64,000 nt of DNA from the NCBI RefSeq assembly GCF_900102625.1, contig NZ_FMZC01000011.1, positions 62,001 to 126,000 of the forward strand, written 5' to 3'. The DNA comes from Paracidovorax valerianellae (GTDB lineage: Bacteria > Pseudomonadota > Gammaproteobacteria > Burkholderiales > Burkholderiaceae_C). The position numbers and the translations under genes were made by a program. Shown in pieces: positions 17,061 to 26,067 of the stretch; position 1 is the stretch's first letter, and each line of letters begins with the position of its first letter. The notes under the pieces were generated by a model. It had not been told where the DNA came from. It saw nothing but the letters and a program-made list of their open reading frames with translations, and ran no database searches.

Positions 17061-18368
17061 ATGGATAGCAACCACGAAGACCAGGCCCGCGCGCTGACAC
17101 GGGCCAAGTGGCTGGCCACCGGCCTGTTGCTGGCGGTGGCCGCCGTGTTCGCCGCGACGTACGCGGTGCCCCGCAGCCTGGCCGTGGAATGCGTGCGCGC
17201 CGTGGCCGAGGCGGCCATGGTCGGCGCGCTGGCCGACTGGTTCGCCGTATCGGCGCTGTTTCGCCGCATTCCGCTGCCGTTCGTGCAGCGGCACACGGAC
17301 ATCATCGCGCGCAACAAAGTGCGCATCGGCGGCAACCTGGCCTCGTTCGTGCGCGACGAATTCCTGGATGCGCCCTCGCTCGTCACCATGATCCGCCGGC
17401 ACGACCCGGCCCACCTGCTGGGCCAGTGGCTCACTTCGCCGGGCAACGCGCAGCTGCTGGCGCGGCAGATGTCGCGGCTGGCGCTGTCGGCGCTCGATAC
17501 GGTGGAAGACGAGCGCATCCAGCGCTTCATGAACGACGCCGCGCGCACGCTCATCGGGCAGATCGACCTGTCCCGCACCATGGCCATGGCACTGGAGGCG
17601 CTGACCCACAACGGCCGCCACCAGGCGCTGCTGGACGACCTGCTCAACCGCCTGGCCGCGATGGTGCGCGAGCCGCAGACGCGCACCTTCATCGCCGAAA
17701 CCATCGTGCAGTGGATCAAGCGCGAGCACCCGCTCAAGGAGAAGGTGCTGCCCACCGACTGGCTGAGCGACAAGGGCGCTAGCGCCATCGCCCAGGCCAT
17801 CGAGAACCTGCTGGCCGAGGTGGCCGGCAACCCCGCGCACCAGTTGCGCGGCACGCTGGACGGCGCGGTCGAGCGGCTGGTGGAGCGTCTGCAGTCCGAT
17901 CCCGAATGGGCCGAGCGCGGCATGGCGATCCGCAACTACCTGCAGAACGACGCGACGCTGGGGCGCTACGTGCAGACGCTGTGGACCAGCCTGCGCGAGC
18001 GCCTGCAGCGCGACCTGGCCGACGAAGAGTCGGAGGTTTCGCGCAAGGTGGCGGCGATGGGCCAGTGGCTGGGGCTGTCGCTGGCCGGCGATCCGGCGCT
18101 GCGGCTGCGGCTGAACGTGCGGCTGGAGCTGTGGGCGGCGCAGTGGGCGCCCGACCTGTCTCAGTTCGTGGCCGAGCACATCCGCAACACGGTGGACCGC
18201 TGGGACGCCAAGGAACTCGCGCGCTTGGTGGAGCTGCACATCGGCAGCGACCTGCAGTACATCCGCATCAACGGCACCGTGGTGGGCGGCTTCATCGGGC
18301 TGCTGCTGTTCGTGCTGTCGCACGCGGACGATCTGGCGCAGGGCCTGCGCACCTTGATGGCCGACTGA
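17061..18368 (+). CDS. DUF445 family membrane protein
   Basis: The 435-residue protein has one N-terminal membrane segment (about residues 16-36), the family-typical AMVGALADWFAVSALFRRIPLPF, a long helical middle part and a second membrane segment at the C-terminus (GGFIGLLLFVLSHADDLAQG). DUF445 proteins are inner-membrane proteins of unknown function. The gene follows the aminotransferase gene by 39 bases. Its last roughly 60 bases recur as a scar at 18988-19047. Confidence 0.85.
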   Translation: MDSNHEDQARALTRAKWLATGLLLAVAAVFAATYAVPRSLAVECVRAVAEAAMVGALADWFAVSALFRRIPLPFVQRHTDIIARNKVRIGGNLASFVRDEFLDAPSLVTMIRRHDPAHLLGQWLTSPGNAQLLARQMSRLALSALDTVEDERIQRFMNDAARTLIGQIDLSRTMAMALEALTHNGRHQALLDDLLNRLAAMVREPQTRTFIAETIVQWIKREHPLKEKVLPTDWLSDKGASAIAQAIENLLAEVAGNPAHQLRGTLDGAVERLVERLQSDPEWAERGMAIRNYLQNDATLGRYVQTLWTSLRERLQRDLADEESEVSRKVAAMGQWLGLSLAGDPALRLRLNVRLELWAAQWAPDLSQFVAEHIRNTVDRWDAKELARLVELHIGSDLQYIRINGTVVGGFIGLLLFVLSHADDLAQGLRTLMAD

Positions 18369-18419
18369 GGACGCCCTGCGCGCGGGGCGGCAGGACGAAG
18401 GCGTGCAAGGGTTGGGGCT

Positions 18420-18839
18420 TCAGCGCTTGCGCGGCGTCTGGTCCACGGCCTGCGCCTTGGCGATGGCCAGGATCACCTCGCGCGCCAGGCGGCGCTGCGG
18501 CACGGGCAGGCGCAGATAGGTTTCGAACAGTTCGCGGTCTTCGTAGCCCAGGCCCACGTGCCAGCGCGCGGCCTCTTCACGCGCCTGGGGCGTGCTGTCC
18601 GGCGTGCCGAAGGCCAGCTCCTGCACCGGCATGCGCAGCCATTCGGCGAGGGTGATGAGCTTGCGTGCATCGGGCATGGTTTCGCCGAGCAGCCAGCGGC
18701 GCACACCGTGCAGGGTCATGGGCTTGCCCCAGTGGCGGGTGTTGAACTCCCGTTCCAGAACCGAGGGCTTGGGTTCGTAGCCAGCGGCCACCATGGCTTG
18801 GCGTAATTTTTCTGCAAACAGTTGCTTGGGATCGTGCAT
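18420..18839 (-). CDS. HTH-like regulator paralog 1 of 3
   Basis: The 139-residue protein looks like a lambda-repressor-type helix-turn-helix: FAEKLRQAMVAAGY, MTLHGVRRWLLGETMPDARK (recognition region) and LITLAEWLRMPVQELAFG, then a charged tail. DNA binding is inferred from this pattern; no target is known. From MHDPKQ onward its protein is identical to paralog 2, while the DNA differs at what appear to be only synonymous positions. The preferred start is ATG 18839. Confidence 0.75.
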   Translation of the reverse strand: MHDPKQLFAEKLRQAMVAAGYEPKPSVLEREFNTRHWGKPMTLHGVRRWLLGETMPDARKLITLAEWLRMPVQELAFGTPDSTPQAREEAARWHVGLGYEDRELFETYLRLPVPQRRLAREVILAIAKAQAVDQTPRKR

Positions 18840-18931
18840 GGGCGGCACGCTAGGGATGCCCGCCGGCCCCGGATTGACTCCGTTGTCGAGTTACGTCGGA
18901 TCCGTGATTGCGGGTGAAGGCAATGTCAGGC

Positions 18932-19047
18932 CTCAATCGGCCGGCCCGTCCAGTGGCTCGGTGGGGTCGGCGCATGGGCTTTCGCGAGTCCGTGCTGCCG
19001 CACGCCGACGATCTGGCGCACGGCCTGCGACCCTGGTGGCCGACTGA
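18932..19047. repeat. Tandem-duplication scar between paralogs 1 and 2
   Basis: From about 18932 to 18987 the sequence copies the 3' end of paralog 3 (compare 19583-19637). From about 18988 to 19047 it copies the last 60 bases of the DUF445 gene (compare 18309-18368), including ACGATCTGGCGCA and the GACTGA stop. This join fits a tandem duplication of a unit of roughly 650 bp that ran from the DUF445 3' end into the 3' end of paralog 3. Confidence 0.75.
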
Positions 19048-19067
19048 CGCCCTGCGCGGGTGTTGCT

Positions 19068-19487
19068 TCAGCGCTTTCGCGGCGTCTGATCCACGGCCTG
19101 CGCCTTGGCGATGGCCAGGATCACCTCGCGCGCCAGGCGGCGCTGTGGCACGGGCAGGCGCAGATAGGTTTCGAACAGTTCGCGGTCTTCGTAGCCCAGG
19201 CCCACGTGCCAGCGCGCGGCCTCTTCGCGCGCCTGGGGCGTGCTGTCCGGCGTGCCGAAGGCCAGTTCCTGCACCGGCATGCGCAGCCATTCGGCAAGGG
19301 TGATGAGTTTGCGTGCATCGGGCATGGTTTCGCCGAGCAGCCAGCGGCGCACGCCGTGCAGTGTCATGGGCTTGCCCCAGTGGCGGGTGTTGAACTCCCG
19401 TTCCAGCACCGAGGGCTTGGGCTCGTAGCCAGCGGCCACCATGGCTTGGCGTAATTTTTCTGCAAACAGTTGCTTGGGATCGTGCAT
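19068..19487 (-). CDS. HTH-like regulator paralog 2 of 3
   Basis: This second copy is offset by 648 bp from paralog 1 and encodes the same 139 residues from MHDPKQLFAEKLRQAMVAAG to QTPRKR. The visible base changes, for example near 19074 and 19089, keep the amino acids. The upstream region also resembles that of paralog 1 (GATTGACTC...GAGTTACG...GTGATTGCGGGTGAAGG). Function is unknown beyond probable DNA binding. The preferred start is ATG 19487. Confidence 0.75.
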   Translation of the reverse strand: MHDPKQLFAEKLRQAMVAAGYEPKPSVLEREFNTRHWGKPMTLHGVRRWLLGETMPDARKLITLAEWLRMPVQELAFGTPDSTPQAREEAARWHVGLGYEDRELFETYLRLPVPQRRLAREVILAIAKAQAVDQTPRKR

Positions 19488-19582
19488 GGCCGGCACGCTA
19501 GGGATGCCCACCGACCTCGGATTGACTCTGTCGTTGAGTTACGCAGGACCCGTGATTGCGGGTGAAGGCCGTGGCGGTGGGG

Positions 19583-20011
19583 TCAATCGGCCGGCCCGTC
19601 CGGCGGCTCGGCGGGGGCGGGCGCATGGGCTTTCGCGATGGCCAGGATGACGTCGCGCGCCAGTCGCCGCTTGGGCATGGGGAGCTTCAGGTAGGTGTCG
19701 AACAACTCGCGGTCTTCGTAGCCCAGCGCGACGTGCCAGCGGGCGGCCTCTTCGCGCACCTCGACGGCGTCGGACACGCCGAAGGCCAGTTCCTGCACCG
19801 GCATGCGCAGCCACTCGGCCAGGACGATGAGCTTGCGCGCATCGGGCATGGTCTCGCCCAGCAGCCAGCGGCGCACGCCGTGCAGGGTCATGGGCTTGCC
19901 CCAGTGCCGGGTGTTGAACTCCCGCTCCAGGACGGAAGGCTTGGGCGCGTAGCCCGCAGCTGTCATGGCTTCTCGTAATTTCTCGGCAAACCGCTGCTTG
20001 GGATCATTCAT
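19583..20011 (-). CDS. HTH-like regulator paralog 3 of 3 (diverged)
   Basis: The 142-residue protein shares most of the N-terminal domain with paralogs 1 and 2 (VLEREFNTRHWGKPMTLHGV and RRWLLGETMPDARKL are the same). It differs in the middle (VSDAVEVREEA) and has a different C-terminus (AHAPAPAEPPDGPAD). It is probably the older copy, from which or beside which the pair 1/2 arose. The start is ATG 20011. The 140 bases upstream are AT-rich near 20075-20092 (AATTAATTAAAAATCAAC), a possible promoter region. Confidence 0.75.
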   Translation of the reverse strand: MNDPKQRFAEKLREAMTAAGYAPKPSVLEREFNTRHWGKPMTLHGVRRWLLGETMPDARKLIVLAEWLRMPVQELAFGVSDAVEVREEAARWHVALGYEDRELFDTYLKLPMPKRRLARDVILAIAKAHAPAPAEPPDGPAD

Positions 20012-20151
20012 GGCGGCACCGTAGGCAGCAGAGATGACGAAGCATTGATTTTCAGCTAAAGTCACGCCGCAGAATTAATTAAAAATCAACTTTCCGAATT
20101 CGAGCGCAGCCCCTTGCCGGCCGCCGCTGCGAAGCTCGGCAGGGAGCGTGA

Positions 20152-20925
20152 ATGCACAAGGGATGGATGGGGCTCGGCTGCGCCGTGGCGGCGCTGGTGG
20201 CGGGCTGCGGGGATGGTGCCGTGCGGCAGGTCAAGCACCTGGAGCGCGGCGATGTGCCGGGCCGGGCAGTGGGGGCGGCGCTCGACCAGCGTCAAGCCTG
20301 CGCCGCCGTGCAGTGGCGGTCGTTTCAGGACGCGCAGGGGCGCCGCCTCGTCGAATACGCGTGCGAACACCGGCAGGCCACGGCGCACTATGCGCGGCTC
20401 ACCCGCGATGCGCTGGCGGCCCTGGTGCCGGGGCAGTCGCGCGAGCCGGGCGGGGCCGAGGTGGTGTACCTGCTGCACCAGCGCTCGGTGGATTTCCGCC
20501 GCGTGCGCGAGGTGACCGAATGGCGCATGGATGGGGCCGCGCCGGTGTGGATCGGCTCGCGGGTGGACACCGAATACGCCAGCCACACGGCGCGCGAATC
20601 GGTCTCGGCCGACTTCGTGTTCGGCGAGGCGGCGCACGACGGCCCGGCGCTGTCCGCCAACTACCAGCGCCTGCTGGAGCGCGCCTGGCGCGGCTACCGG
20701 CCGCTGCCGGCCTCTGGCGTGGTGCACCGCAAGCTGGCCGCCGCGCCGCCCGTGCTGGCAGTGCCCGGGGCAGGCGCAAACTCCTCGCCCCTCTGGCCGG
20801 CCCCACCGGGCGAATCGCTCCGGGCCGCACCGCCTTCCACGCAGGGGCGCCAGCCCCCTGGCGCTGCGCCTGCGCCCGCAGGCACTTCCGCCACGGTGCT
20901 GCGCCGCCTGGAGGGCGTGCGATGA
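20152..20925 (+). CDS. Putative lipoprotein of unknown function
   Basis: The 257-residue product has a lipoprotein signal: MHKGWMGLGCAVAALVAGCG with lipobox LVAGC, Cys at residue 19. The mature part has no domain I recognise; two further cysteines (near residues 50 and 70) could form a disulfide. The C-terminal 60 residues are Pro/Ala/Ser-rich and look disordered. ATG 20152 follows AGGGAG. It overlaps the next gene by 4 bases (ATGA), so the two products are probably made together. Confidence 0.7.
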   Translation: MHKGWMGLGCAVAALVAGCGDGAVRQVKHLERGDVPGRAVGAALDQRQACAAVQWRSFQDAQGRRLVEYACEHRQATAHYARLTRDALAALVPGQSREPGGAEVVYLLHQRSVDFRRVREVTEWRMDGAAPVWIGSRVDTEYASHTARESVSADFVFGEAAHDGPALSANYQRLLERAWRGYRPLPASGVVHRKLAAAPPVLAVPGAGANSSPLWPAPPGESLRAAPPSTQGRQPPGAAPAPAGTSATVLRRLEGVR

Positions 20926-21536
20926 GCGGGAGGGACGTGGACGTGGGGATTGACATGGACCTCCCATTGGCCGAAGGCCCCCGCTGGTATTACGAGACCC
21001 CGGGCCAGTGCCGGGGCCCCGTGCCGGACGACGAGATCGTGCGGTTGATCGGCCTGCAGCGCCTGCCGCCGGGCCAGCGCATCTGGCGGCCCGGCCTGCC
21101 GTGCTGGGTGCCGGTGGAGCATTCGGAATTCCGGGCCCATCTGGACCGCGATGCGCTGGAGGCGATGAGCGCCTGCGCTGCCGCCGCCGCCGCCGATGCC
21201 CGTGCGGACAACACGCTGGCGTGGCTGCTGGCCTGCGCCCCGGTCATGGGCGTGTCGCTGGAGGGGTTCGTCGCCTACCTGGTGTACCGCGACCCCTATG
21301 TGTCGCAGCGCGCGGTGCAGTCGGGCGCGTTCTTCTTTCTGACCGTGGCGTTCAACGTGCTGATCGCCTTCGTGGACGAACGCTGGCTGTGGCGCGCCGG
21401 GCACGACACCGCAGGCTTTCGCGGCTGGGTGTGGCTCGCGCCCGTGTACCTGTACCGGCGCGCCCGGCGGCTGGGCCAGAACCTGGGGCCGCTGGCGGCC
21501 TGGGTGGCCTGCCTGCTGGTGGTGCTGATGCTCTGA
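20922..21536 (+). CDS. GYF_2 (DUF4339) domain membrane protein
   Basis: The 204-residue protein has an N-terminal GYF_2-type domain at about residues 21-72, with WYYETPGQCRGPVPDDEI and a tryptophan-rich WRPGLPCWVPV. Then come three or so hydrophobic segments (LAWLLACAPVMGVSLEGF; GAFFFLTVAFNVLIAF; PLAAWVACLLVVLML). The cytoplasmic GYF_2 domain probably binds a proline-rich partner. The Pro-rich tail of the upstream lipoprotein is a tempting candidate, but it should be on the other side of the membrane. Function is unknown. Confidence 0.75.
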   Translation: MSGRDVDVGIDMDLPLAEGPRWYYETPGQCRGPVPDDEIVRLIGLQRLPPGQRIWRPGLPCWVPVEHSEFRAHLDRDALEAMSACAAAAAADARADNTLAWLLACAPVMGVSLEGFVAYLVYRDPYVSQRAVQSGAFFFLTVAFNVLIAFVDERWLWRAGHDTAGFRGWVWLAPVYLYRRARRLGQNLGPLAAWVACLLVVLML

Positions 21537-21593
21537 GGCCGACCGCTGCAGCGTGAGGCTGCCGGGGCCATGCCTGGCGGCCGAGCCGCCGCC

Positions 21594-23099
21594 CTAGAAC
21601 CGCGGCAGGTCGGGGTGAGCGATCTGTCCGCCGCGCACCAGCATCTTTCCGTATTCGGCGCAGCGGTTGAGGGTCGGAATCACCTTGCCCGGGTTGAGCA
21701 GGCCGGCAGGGTCGAACGCGGCCTTGAGCGCGAACATCTGCGCGTTCTCTTCGGTGGTGAACTGCGTGCACATCGAGTTGAGCTTTTCCACCCCCACGCC
21801 GTGCTCGCCAGTCACCGTGCCGCCCATGGCCACGCTGGTTTCCAGAATGTCGGCGCCGAAGAGTTCGCAGCGGTGCAGCTGGTCGGGGTCGTTGGCATCG
21901 AACAGGATCAGCGGGTGCAGGTTGCCGTCGCCGGCATGGAACACGTTGGCGCAGCGCAGCGCGTATTTCTTTTCCATCTCCTGGATGGCGAGCAGGATGT
22001 CGGCCAGGCGCTTGCGTGGAATGGTCGAATCCATGCACATGTAGTCGGGGCTGATGCGCCCGCTGGCCGGAAAGGCGTTCTTGCGGCCGCTCCAAAAGCG
22101 CAGGCGCTCGGCCTCGTCCTGGCTCACCGTGATGGCCGTGGCGCCGGCGGCGCGCAGCACCTCGCTCATGCGGCCGATCTCCTCCTGCACCTCTTCGGGC
22201 GTGCCGTCCGACTCGCACAGCAGGATGGCTTCGGCGGTGAGGTCGTAGCCAGCGCAGACGAAATCCTCCACCGCGGCGGTCATGGGCTTGTCCATCATTT
22301 CCAGGCCCGCGGGGATGATGCCGGCCGCGATGATCGCCGCCACCGCATCGCCCGCGCGCCGCACGTCGTCGAAGCTGGCCATGATGCAGCGCGCCAGTTG
22401 CGGCTTGGGGATGAGGCGCACGGTCACTTCGGTGGCCACCGCCAGCATGCCCTCGCTGCCGATCACGGCGGCCAGCAGGTCGTAGCCGGGGGCGTCCAGC
22501 GCTTCGCTGCCGAAGGTGACGGGCTCGCCCTCCATCGTGAAGCCTTCGATGCGCAGCACGTTGTGCACCGTGAGGCCGTATTTCAGGCAGTGCACGCCGC
22601 CCGAGTTCTCGGCGATGTTGCCGCCGATGGTGCAGGCGATCTGGCTGCTCGGGTCGGGTGCGTAGTACAGCCCGTGGGGCGCCGCGGCCTCGCTGATGGC
22701 CAGGTTGCGCACGCCGCACTGCACGACCGCCGTGCGGGAGATTGGGTCCATGCGCAGGATGCGGTTGAACTTGGCCAGCGACAGCGTCACGCCCAGCGCA
22801 TGCGGCATGGCCCCGCCGGACAGGCCCGTGCCCGCGCCGCGCGCCACCACCGGCACCGACAGCGCATGGCAGGCGCGCAGCACGGCCTGCACCTGTGCAT
22901 AGGTTTCGGGCAGCGCCACGGCCAGCGGGCGCTGGCGGTAGGCGGTGAGCCCGTCGCATTCGTACGGTGTGGTGTCCTCGGCGTGCCAGAGCAGCGCGTG
23001 CGCGGGCAGCACGGCCTGCAGCGCAGGGATCAGGCGGGCCTTGATGGCCTGGATGGCCTGGGGCGTGAAAGGCGTATCGGGGGCGGTGGCAGGCGTCAT
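21594..23099 (-). CDS. FAD-binding oxidase, GlcD/D-lactate dehydrogenase type
   Basis: The 501-residue protein has a PCMH-type FAD-binding domain: VARGAGTGLSGGAMP near residue 88 and CTIGGNIAENSGGVHCLKYG near residue 150. The C-terminal cap domain carries the conserved NVFHAGDGNLHPLILFD and GGTVTGEHGVGVEK segments. Members oxidise glycolate, D-lactate or 2-hydroxyglutarate. The GlcE and GlcF subunits are not adjacent, so it may work alone or with subunits encoded elsewhere. Substrate is undecided. Confidence 0.9.
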   Translation of the reverse strand: MTPATAPDTPFTPQAIQAIKARLIPALQAVLPAHALLWHAEDTTPYECDGLTAYRQRPLAVALPETYAQVQAVLRACHALSVPVVARGAGTGLSGGAMPHALGVTLSLAKFNRILRMDPISRTAVVQCGVRNLAISEAAAPHGLYYAPDPSSQIACTIGGNIAENSGGVHCLKYGLTVHNVLRIEGFTMEGEPVTFGSEALDAPGYDLLAAVIGSEGMLAVATEVTVRLIPKPQLARCIMASFDDVRRAGDAVAAIIAAGIIPAGLEMMDKPMTAAVEDFVCAGYDLTAEAILLCESDGTPEEVQEEIGRMSEVLRAAGATAITVSQDEAERLRFWSGRKNAFPASGRISPDYMCMDSTIPRKRLADILLAIQEMEKKYALRCANVFHAGDGNLHPLILFDANDPDQLHRCELFGADILETSVAMGGTVTGEHGVGVEKLNSMCTQFTTEENAQMFALKAAFDPAGLLNPGKVIPTLNRCAEYGKMLVRGGQIAHPDLPRF

Positions 23100-23147
23100 G
23101 GTGTGCGGGCACGGCCGCGGCCCGGTGCGGGCCGCGCTGTGGGCACT

Positions 23148-25058
23148 CTAAGCCATTCCGCTGCCGAAACCGCTACCGGCCGAGACCATCGGGGCGTGAA
23201 GTTCTTTCGCGCCGGCCGTGAAAAGCTTTTCATGCTGCGCCGCAAAGAAGGGCGCCACGGCTTCCGCTTCCATCGGATAGGCCAGGAAGTAGCCCTGCGC
23301 GAGGTCGCAGCCGGCGTCGGACACCATCTCCAGGATCTCCCGGCTCTCCACGCCCTCGGCCACCAGCTGGTAGCCCAGGCGTTGCCCGAGCGCAATGATG
23401 GTGCGCAGCAACGTCCACGCCTGCATGTCGTGGGCGATCGGCTTGACGAGCGACTGGTCGAGCTTGAGCATTTCCGCTGGCAGCGCGCGCAGGCACGACA
23501 GGTTGCAGTACCCGATGCCGAAGTCGTCCAGCGACACCTTCAGGCCCATGGCCCGGATTTCCTCCAGCACGCCTTGCGTGGCGCGTCCGTTGAGGGCCAC
23601 GTTCTCGGTGCACTCGATGTGCAACTGCCGCGCGGCCACGCCGTGCAGCGCCAGCGCGTTGCGCAGGATGGTGACGAAATCCGGGTGCTCCAGATTGCGG
23701 GCCGAGACGTTGATCGCCATCGTCAGCGACAAGCCCTGCAGGTTCCACTCCGCCAGCTGGGCCAGCGCCGTGTGCAGCACCCATTCGGTGAGCAGGTGGA
23801 TCAGCGCGGTCTGCTCCACCTGGGGAATGAACTCGGCGGGCGACACGTTGCCGTGGCGCGGGTGGCGCCATCGGATCAGCGCCTCGACGCCGGAAAAGCG
23901 GTTCTGGCGCACCTCGAACTGCGGCTGGTACACGAGCCGGAAATCGCCTTCCGCCAGGCCCTGCGGCAAGCCGCGCAGCAGCGCGAAGGCGCGGCGGTGG
24001 GCGGTGTCGGATTCGGGGGCGTACCAGACGAAGGGGCGTTGCAGTTCGTCGGCCTGGTGCAGGGCCGAGGTCGCGCGGCGCAGCACGTCGTTGGCGGACT
24101 CTTCATCGAGCGTGAACCGCGACAGCCCGGCCACCAGGTGCAGCTCCAGCACCACGCGGCTGCTGCGAAAGGCTTCCTGCAGGTGGCGCTGCACGGCCTG
24201 CACGGCCTGCTCCTGCGCCGCGGGGCTGTCTTCCGGCAGCAGGTACGCGAAGCGCGTTTCAGAGGCGTGGTAGAGCTGGACCTCGGGCCCCAGCGCCTGG
24301 CTCAGGTGCCGTGCCACGTCGCGCAGGCCCGCCTCCAGCGGCGCGATGCCGATGGCGCGCACGGCCTGCTGCAGGTCGCGGTCGCGGATCACGTCCAGCA
24401 GCACGAGCGTGCGGGGCTCGCCGGGCGTTTGCGCGCAGCGGTCCATCAGGTCGTGCACGAGCTGGGCCCGGTTGTACAGGCCCGTGATCTCGTTGATGCG
24501 CCCGGCCGTGCGCAGCAGCGCGATCTCATTCATCACCAGCGCGGCCAGGTCCTTCAACTGCTGGCGCTGCGTGGCATCGAAAGTGCGTGGCCGCTGGTCC
24601 AGGATGCACAGCGCGCCGAGCGCGTGGCCACCGGGCAGCACCAGCGGAGCACCGGCGTAAAAGCGCACGCCCACGTCCCCCGTCACCAGCGGATTGCGGG
24701 CAAAGCGGTCGTCCAGCAGCGTGTCGTTCACGACCAGCAGGTCGGCCCCTTCGATGGTGTGGTGGCAGAAAGCGATCGACCGCGGCAGTTCGCAGGCGGC
24801 CAGGCCAATGCGCGACTTGTGCCATTGGCGGTCGGCCTCCAGCAGGGTCACCAGTGCAATGGGGGTGTCGAACAGCGTGCTCGCCAGGCGGGTGATGCGG
24901 TCGAAACCATCGCTGGGCGGCGTGTCCATCAGGCCGCTCGCCCGCAGGGCGAACAGGCGCTGCTGTTCCTTCTGGTGGTGCGCTTCTTGTTCCAGGGCAG
25001 CTTCGCGGGCGGAGGCGGGATCGGAATGCGGTGTCGTCGTCGGTGTCAGCGCTTGCAC
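23148..25058 (-). CDS. GAF-GGDEF-EAL c-di-GMP phosphodiesterase
   Basis: The 636-residue cytosolic protein has a GAF domain (about residues 45-190), a degenerate GGDEF domain whose signature is replaced near HASETRFAYLL, and an EAL domain with its key residues visible: GVEALIRWRHP, INVSARNL, IECTEN, LDDFGIGYCNLS, LKLDQSLV and AEGVES. It is therefore predicted to hydrolyse c-di-GMP rather than make it. The frame is open upstream into the receiver gene. The chosen GTG at 25058 follows GGGAGAAAGCAGG. It is the last gene of the MCP operon. Confidence 0.85.
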   Translation of the reverse strand: MQALTPTTTPHSDPASAREAALEQEAHHQKEQQRLFALRASGLMDTPPSDGFDRITRLASTLFDTPIALVTLLEADRQWHKSRIGLAACELPRSIAFCHHTIEGADLLVVNDTLLDDRFARNPLVTGDVGVRFYAGAPLVLPGGHALGALCILDQRPRTFDATQRQQLKDLAALVMNEIALLRTAGRINEITGLYNRAQLVHDLMDRCAQTPGEPRTLVLLDVIRDRDLQQAVRAIGIAPLEAGLRDVARHLSQALGPEVQLYHASETRFAYLLPEDSPAAQEQAVQAVQRHLQEAFRSSRVVLELHLVAGLSRFTLDEESANDVLRRATSALHQADELQRPFVWYAPESDTAHRRAFALLRGLPQGLAEGDFRLVYQPQFEVRQNRFSGVEALIRWRHPRHGNVSPAEFIPQVEQTALIHLLTEWVLHTALAQLAEWNLQGLSLTMAINVSARNLEHPDFVTILRNALALHGVAARQLHIECTENVALNGRATQGVLEEIRAMGLKVSLDDFGIGYCNLSCLRALPAEMLKLDQSLVKPIAHDMQAWTLLRTIIALGQRLGYQLVAEGVESREILEMVSDAGCDLAQGYFLAYPMEAEAVAPFFAAQHEKLFTAGAKELHAPMVSAGSGFGSGMA

Positions 25059-25131
25059 GGCCTGCTTTCTCCCAAGGCGTCGGTGGAATGGTTCATGGGG
25101 CGGCGGTTGGCCGCCGCGCGTTGTGGCCGGG

Positions 25132-25527
25132 TCATCGTTTGTGCTCCGCCATCGCCTGCACCGATTCGAGCAGCGTGCGGATCTTGAACGGCTTGCGCAG
25201 CGTGTCCTGCACGCCGATGGCCTCGCGCCATGCGTCGCGCTCCGGGTCCACTTGCGAGGACAGCGCCAGCACCGGCATGTCGGCCGGGCAGGCGAAGGCG
25301 CCGCTGCGCAGGCGCGAGAGCAGGTCGGTCGAGGCCGAGACATCGTCGCAGTCGAGCACCAGGCCGAAAAACGGCCGGGCGGCCAGCACGGGCAGCGCGC
25401 GCGCCACGCTGGTGGCCTCATGGAACTCCACGAGGCCGAGGTCTCGCGCCACCGAGACGATCGTGCGGCGCAATACGAATTGGGGCTCCACCAGCAAAAG
25501 GAGGGGCAAATGCGGCAAGCGGGTCAT
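25132..25527 (-). CDS. Stand-alone response regulator receiver protein
   Basis: The 131-residue protein is a single CheY-like receiver. The acidic residue after LLLLVEP, the phospho-acceptor Asp in FGLVLDCDD near residue 58, the T/S in MPVLALSSQ and the lysine in TLRKPFKIRT are in place. No output domain follows. It overlaps the GAF gene upstream by four bases (ATGA at 25524-25527), which supports co-translation. A signalling partner could be CheA or an unlinked kinase. Confidence 0.85.
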   Translation of the reverse strand: MTRLPHLPLLLLVEPQFVLRRTIVSVARDLGLVEFHEATSVARALPVLAARPFFGLVLDCDDVSASTDLLSRLRSGAFACPADMPVLALSSQVDPERDAWREAIGVQDTLRKPFKIRTLLESVQAMAEHKR

Positions 25528-26024
25528 GCTTCGGTTTCTTTTTTTCCGGCAATGGTTTCATTGGCCAGCTGGCCCAGCGCCCGCAGCACCGCCCTTTCGG
25601 TCGGGTTCAGGCTGCGGGGCTTGGTGTCGATGATGCAGAGTGTGCCAAGGCGCTCGCCGGTCGGTGCGCTCAAAGGGGCGCCGGCATAGAAACGGATGTG
25701 CGGCGCCTGCGTCACCAGCGGGTTGCCCGCAAAGCGCGCATCGAGGTTGGCGTCCTCCACCACGAAGAGTTCCGGCTGCAGGATGGCGTGCGCGCAAAAC
25801 GAAACGTCGCGGCCGGTCTGCGGCAGGGCCAGGCCCACGCGCGACTTGAACCACTGCCGCTCGTCGTCGATCAGGCTCATCAGTGCGATGGGGGCGTCCA
25901 GCTGCTCGGCCGCGAAGCGCACGAACCGGTCGAACCGCTCTTCCGGCGCCGTGTCGAGCAGCATCAGGTCTTGCAGCGCGCGCAGCCGCTGCGTTTCGTT
26001 GTCGGGGAGCCTGGCTGGGATCAT
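25524..26024 (-). CDS. GAF-domain sensor protein
   Basis: The 166-residue protein is a single GAF domain: LLDTAPEERFDRFVRFAAEQL, DERQWFKSRVGLAL, SFCAHAILQPELFVVEDA and IRFYAGAPLSAPTGERLGTLC. It closely resembles the GAF domain of the EAL protein two genes downstream (shared pattern RQW-KSR-GLA, then RF-YAGAPL), so one may derive from the other. The ligand is unknown. It is 43 bases downstream of the CheW gene. Confidence 0.85.
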   Translation of the reverse strand: MIPARLPDNETQRLRALQDLMLLDTAPEERFDRFVRFAAEQLDAPIALMSLIDDERQWFKSRVGLALPQTGRDVSFCAHAILQPELFVVEDANLDARFAGNPLVTQAPHIRFYAGAPLSAPTGERLGTLCIIDTKPRSLNPTERAVLRALGQLANETIAGKKETEA

Positions 26025-26067
26025 TTTGGAAGAGGTCCTGGAAGGTAGGTGGGAGGCAGCGCCCGGA

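Noticed and set aside
21570-25187. Open frame of more than 1200 codons on the plus strand opposite the GlcD and EAL genes
   Set aside because: It is antisense to two well-supported genes, has no domain, and is His/Gln/Ala/Arg-rich as expected for a shadow frame in GC-rich DNA. Similar long shadows (for example 15873-18323 minus and 12752-13620 plus) were rejected for the same reason.
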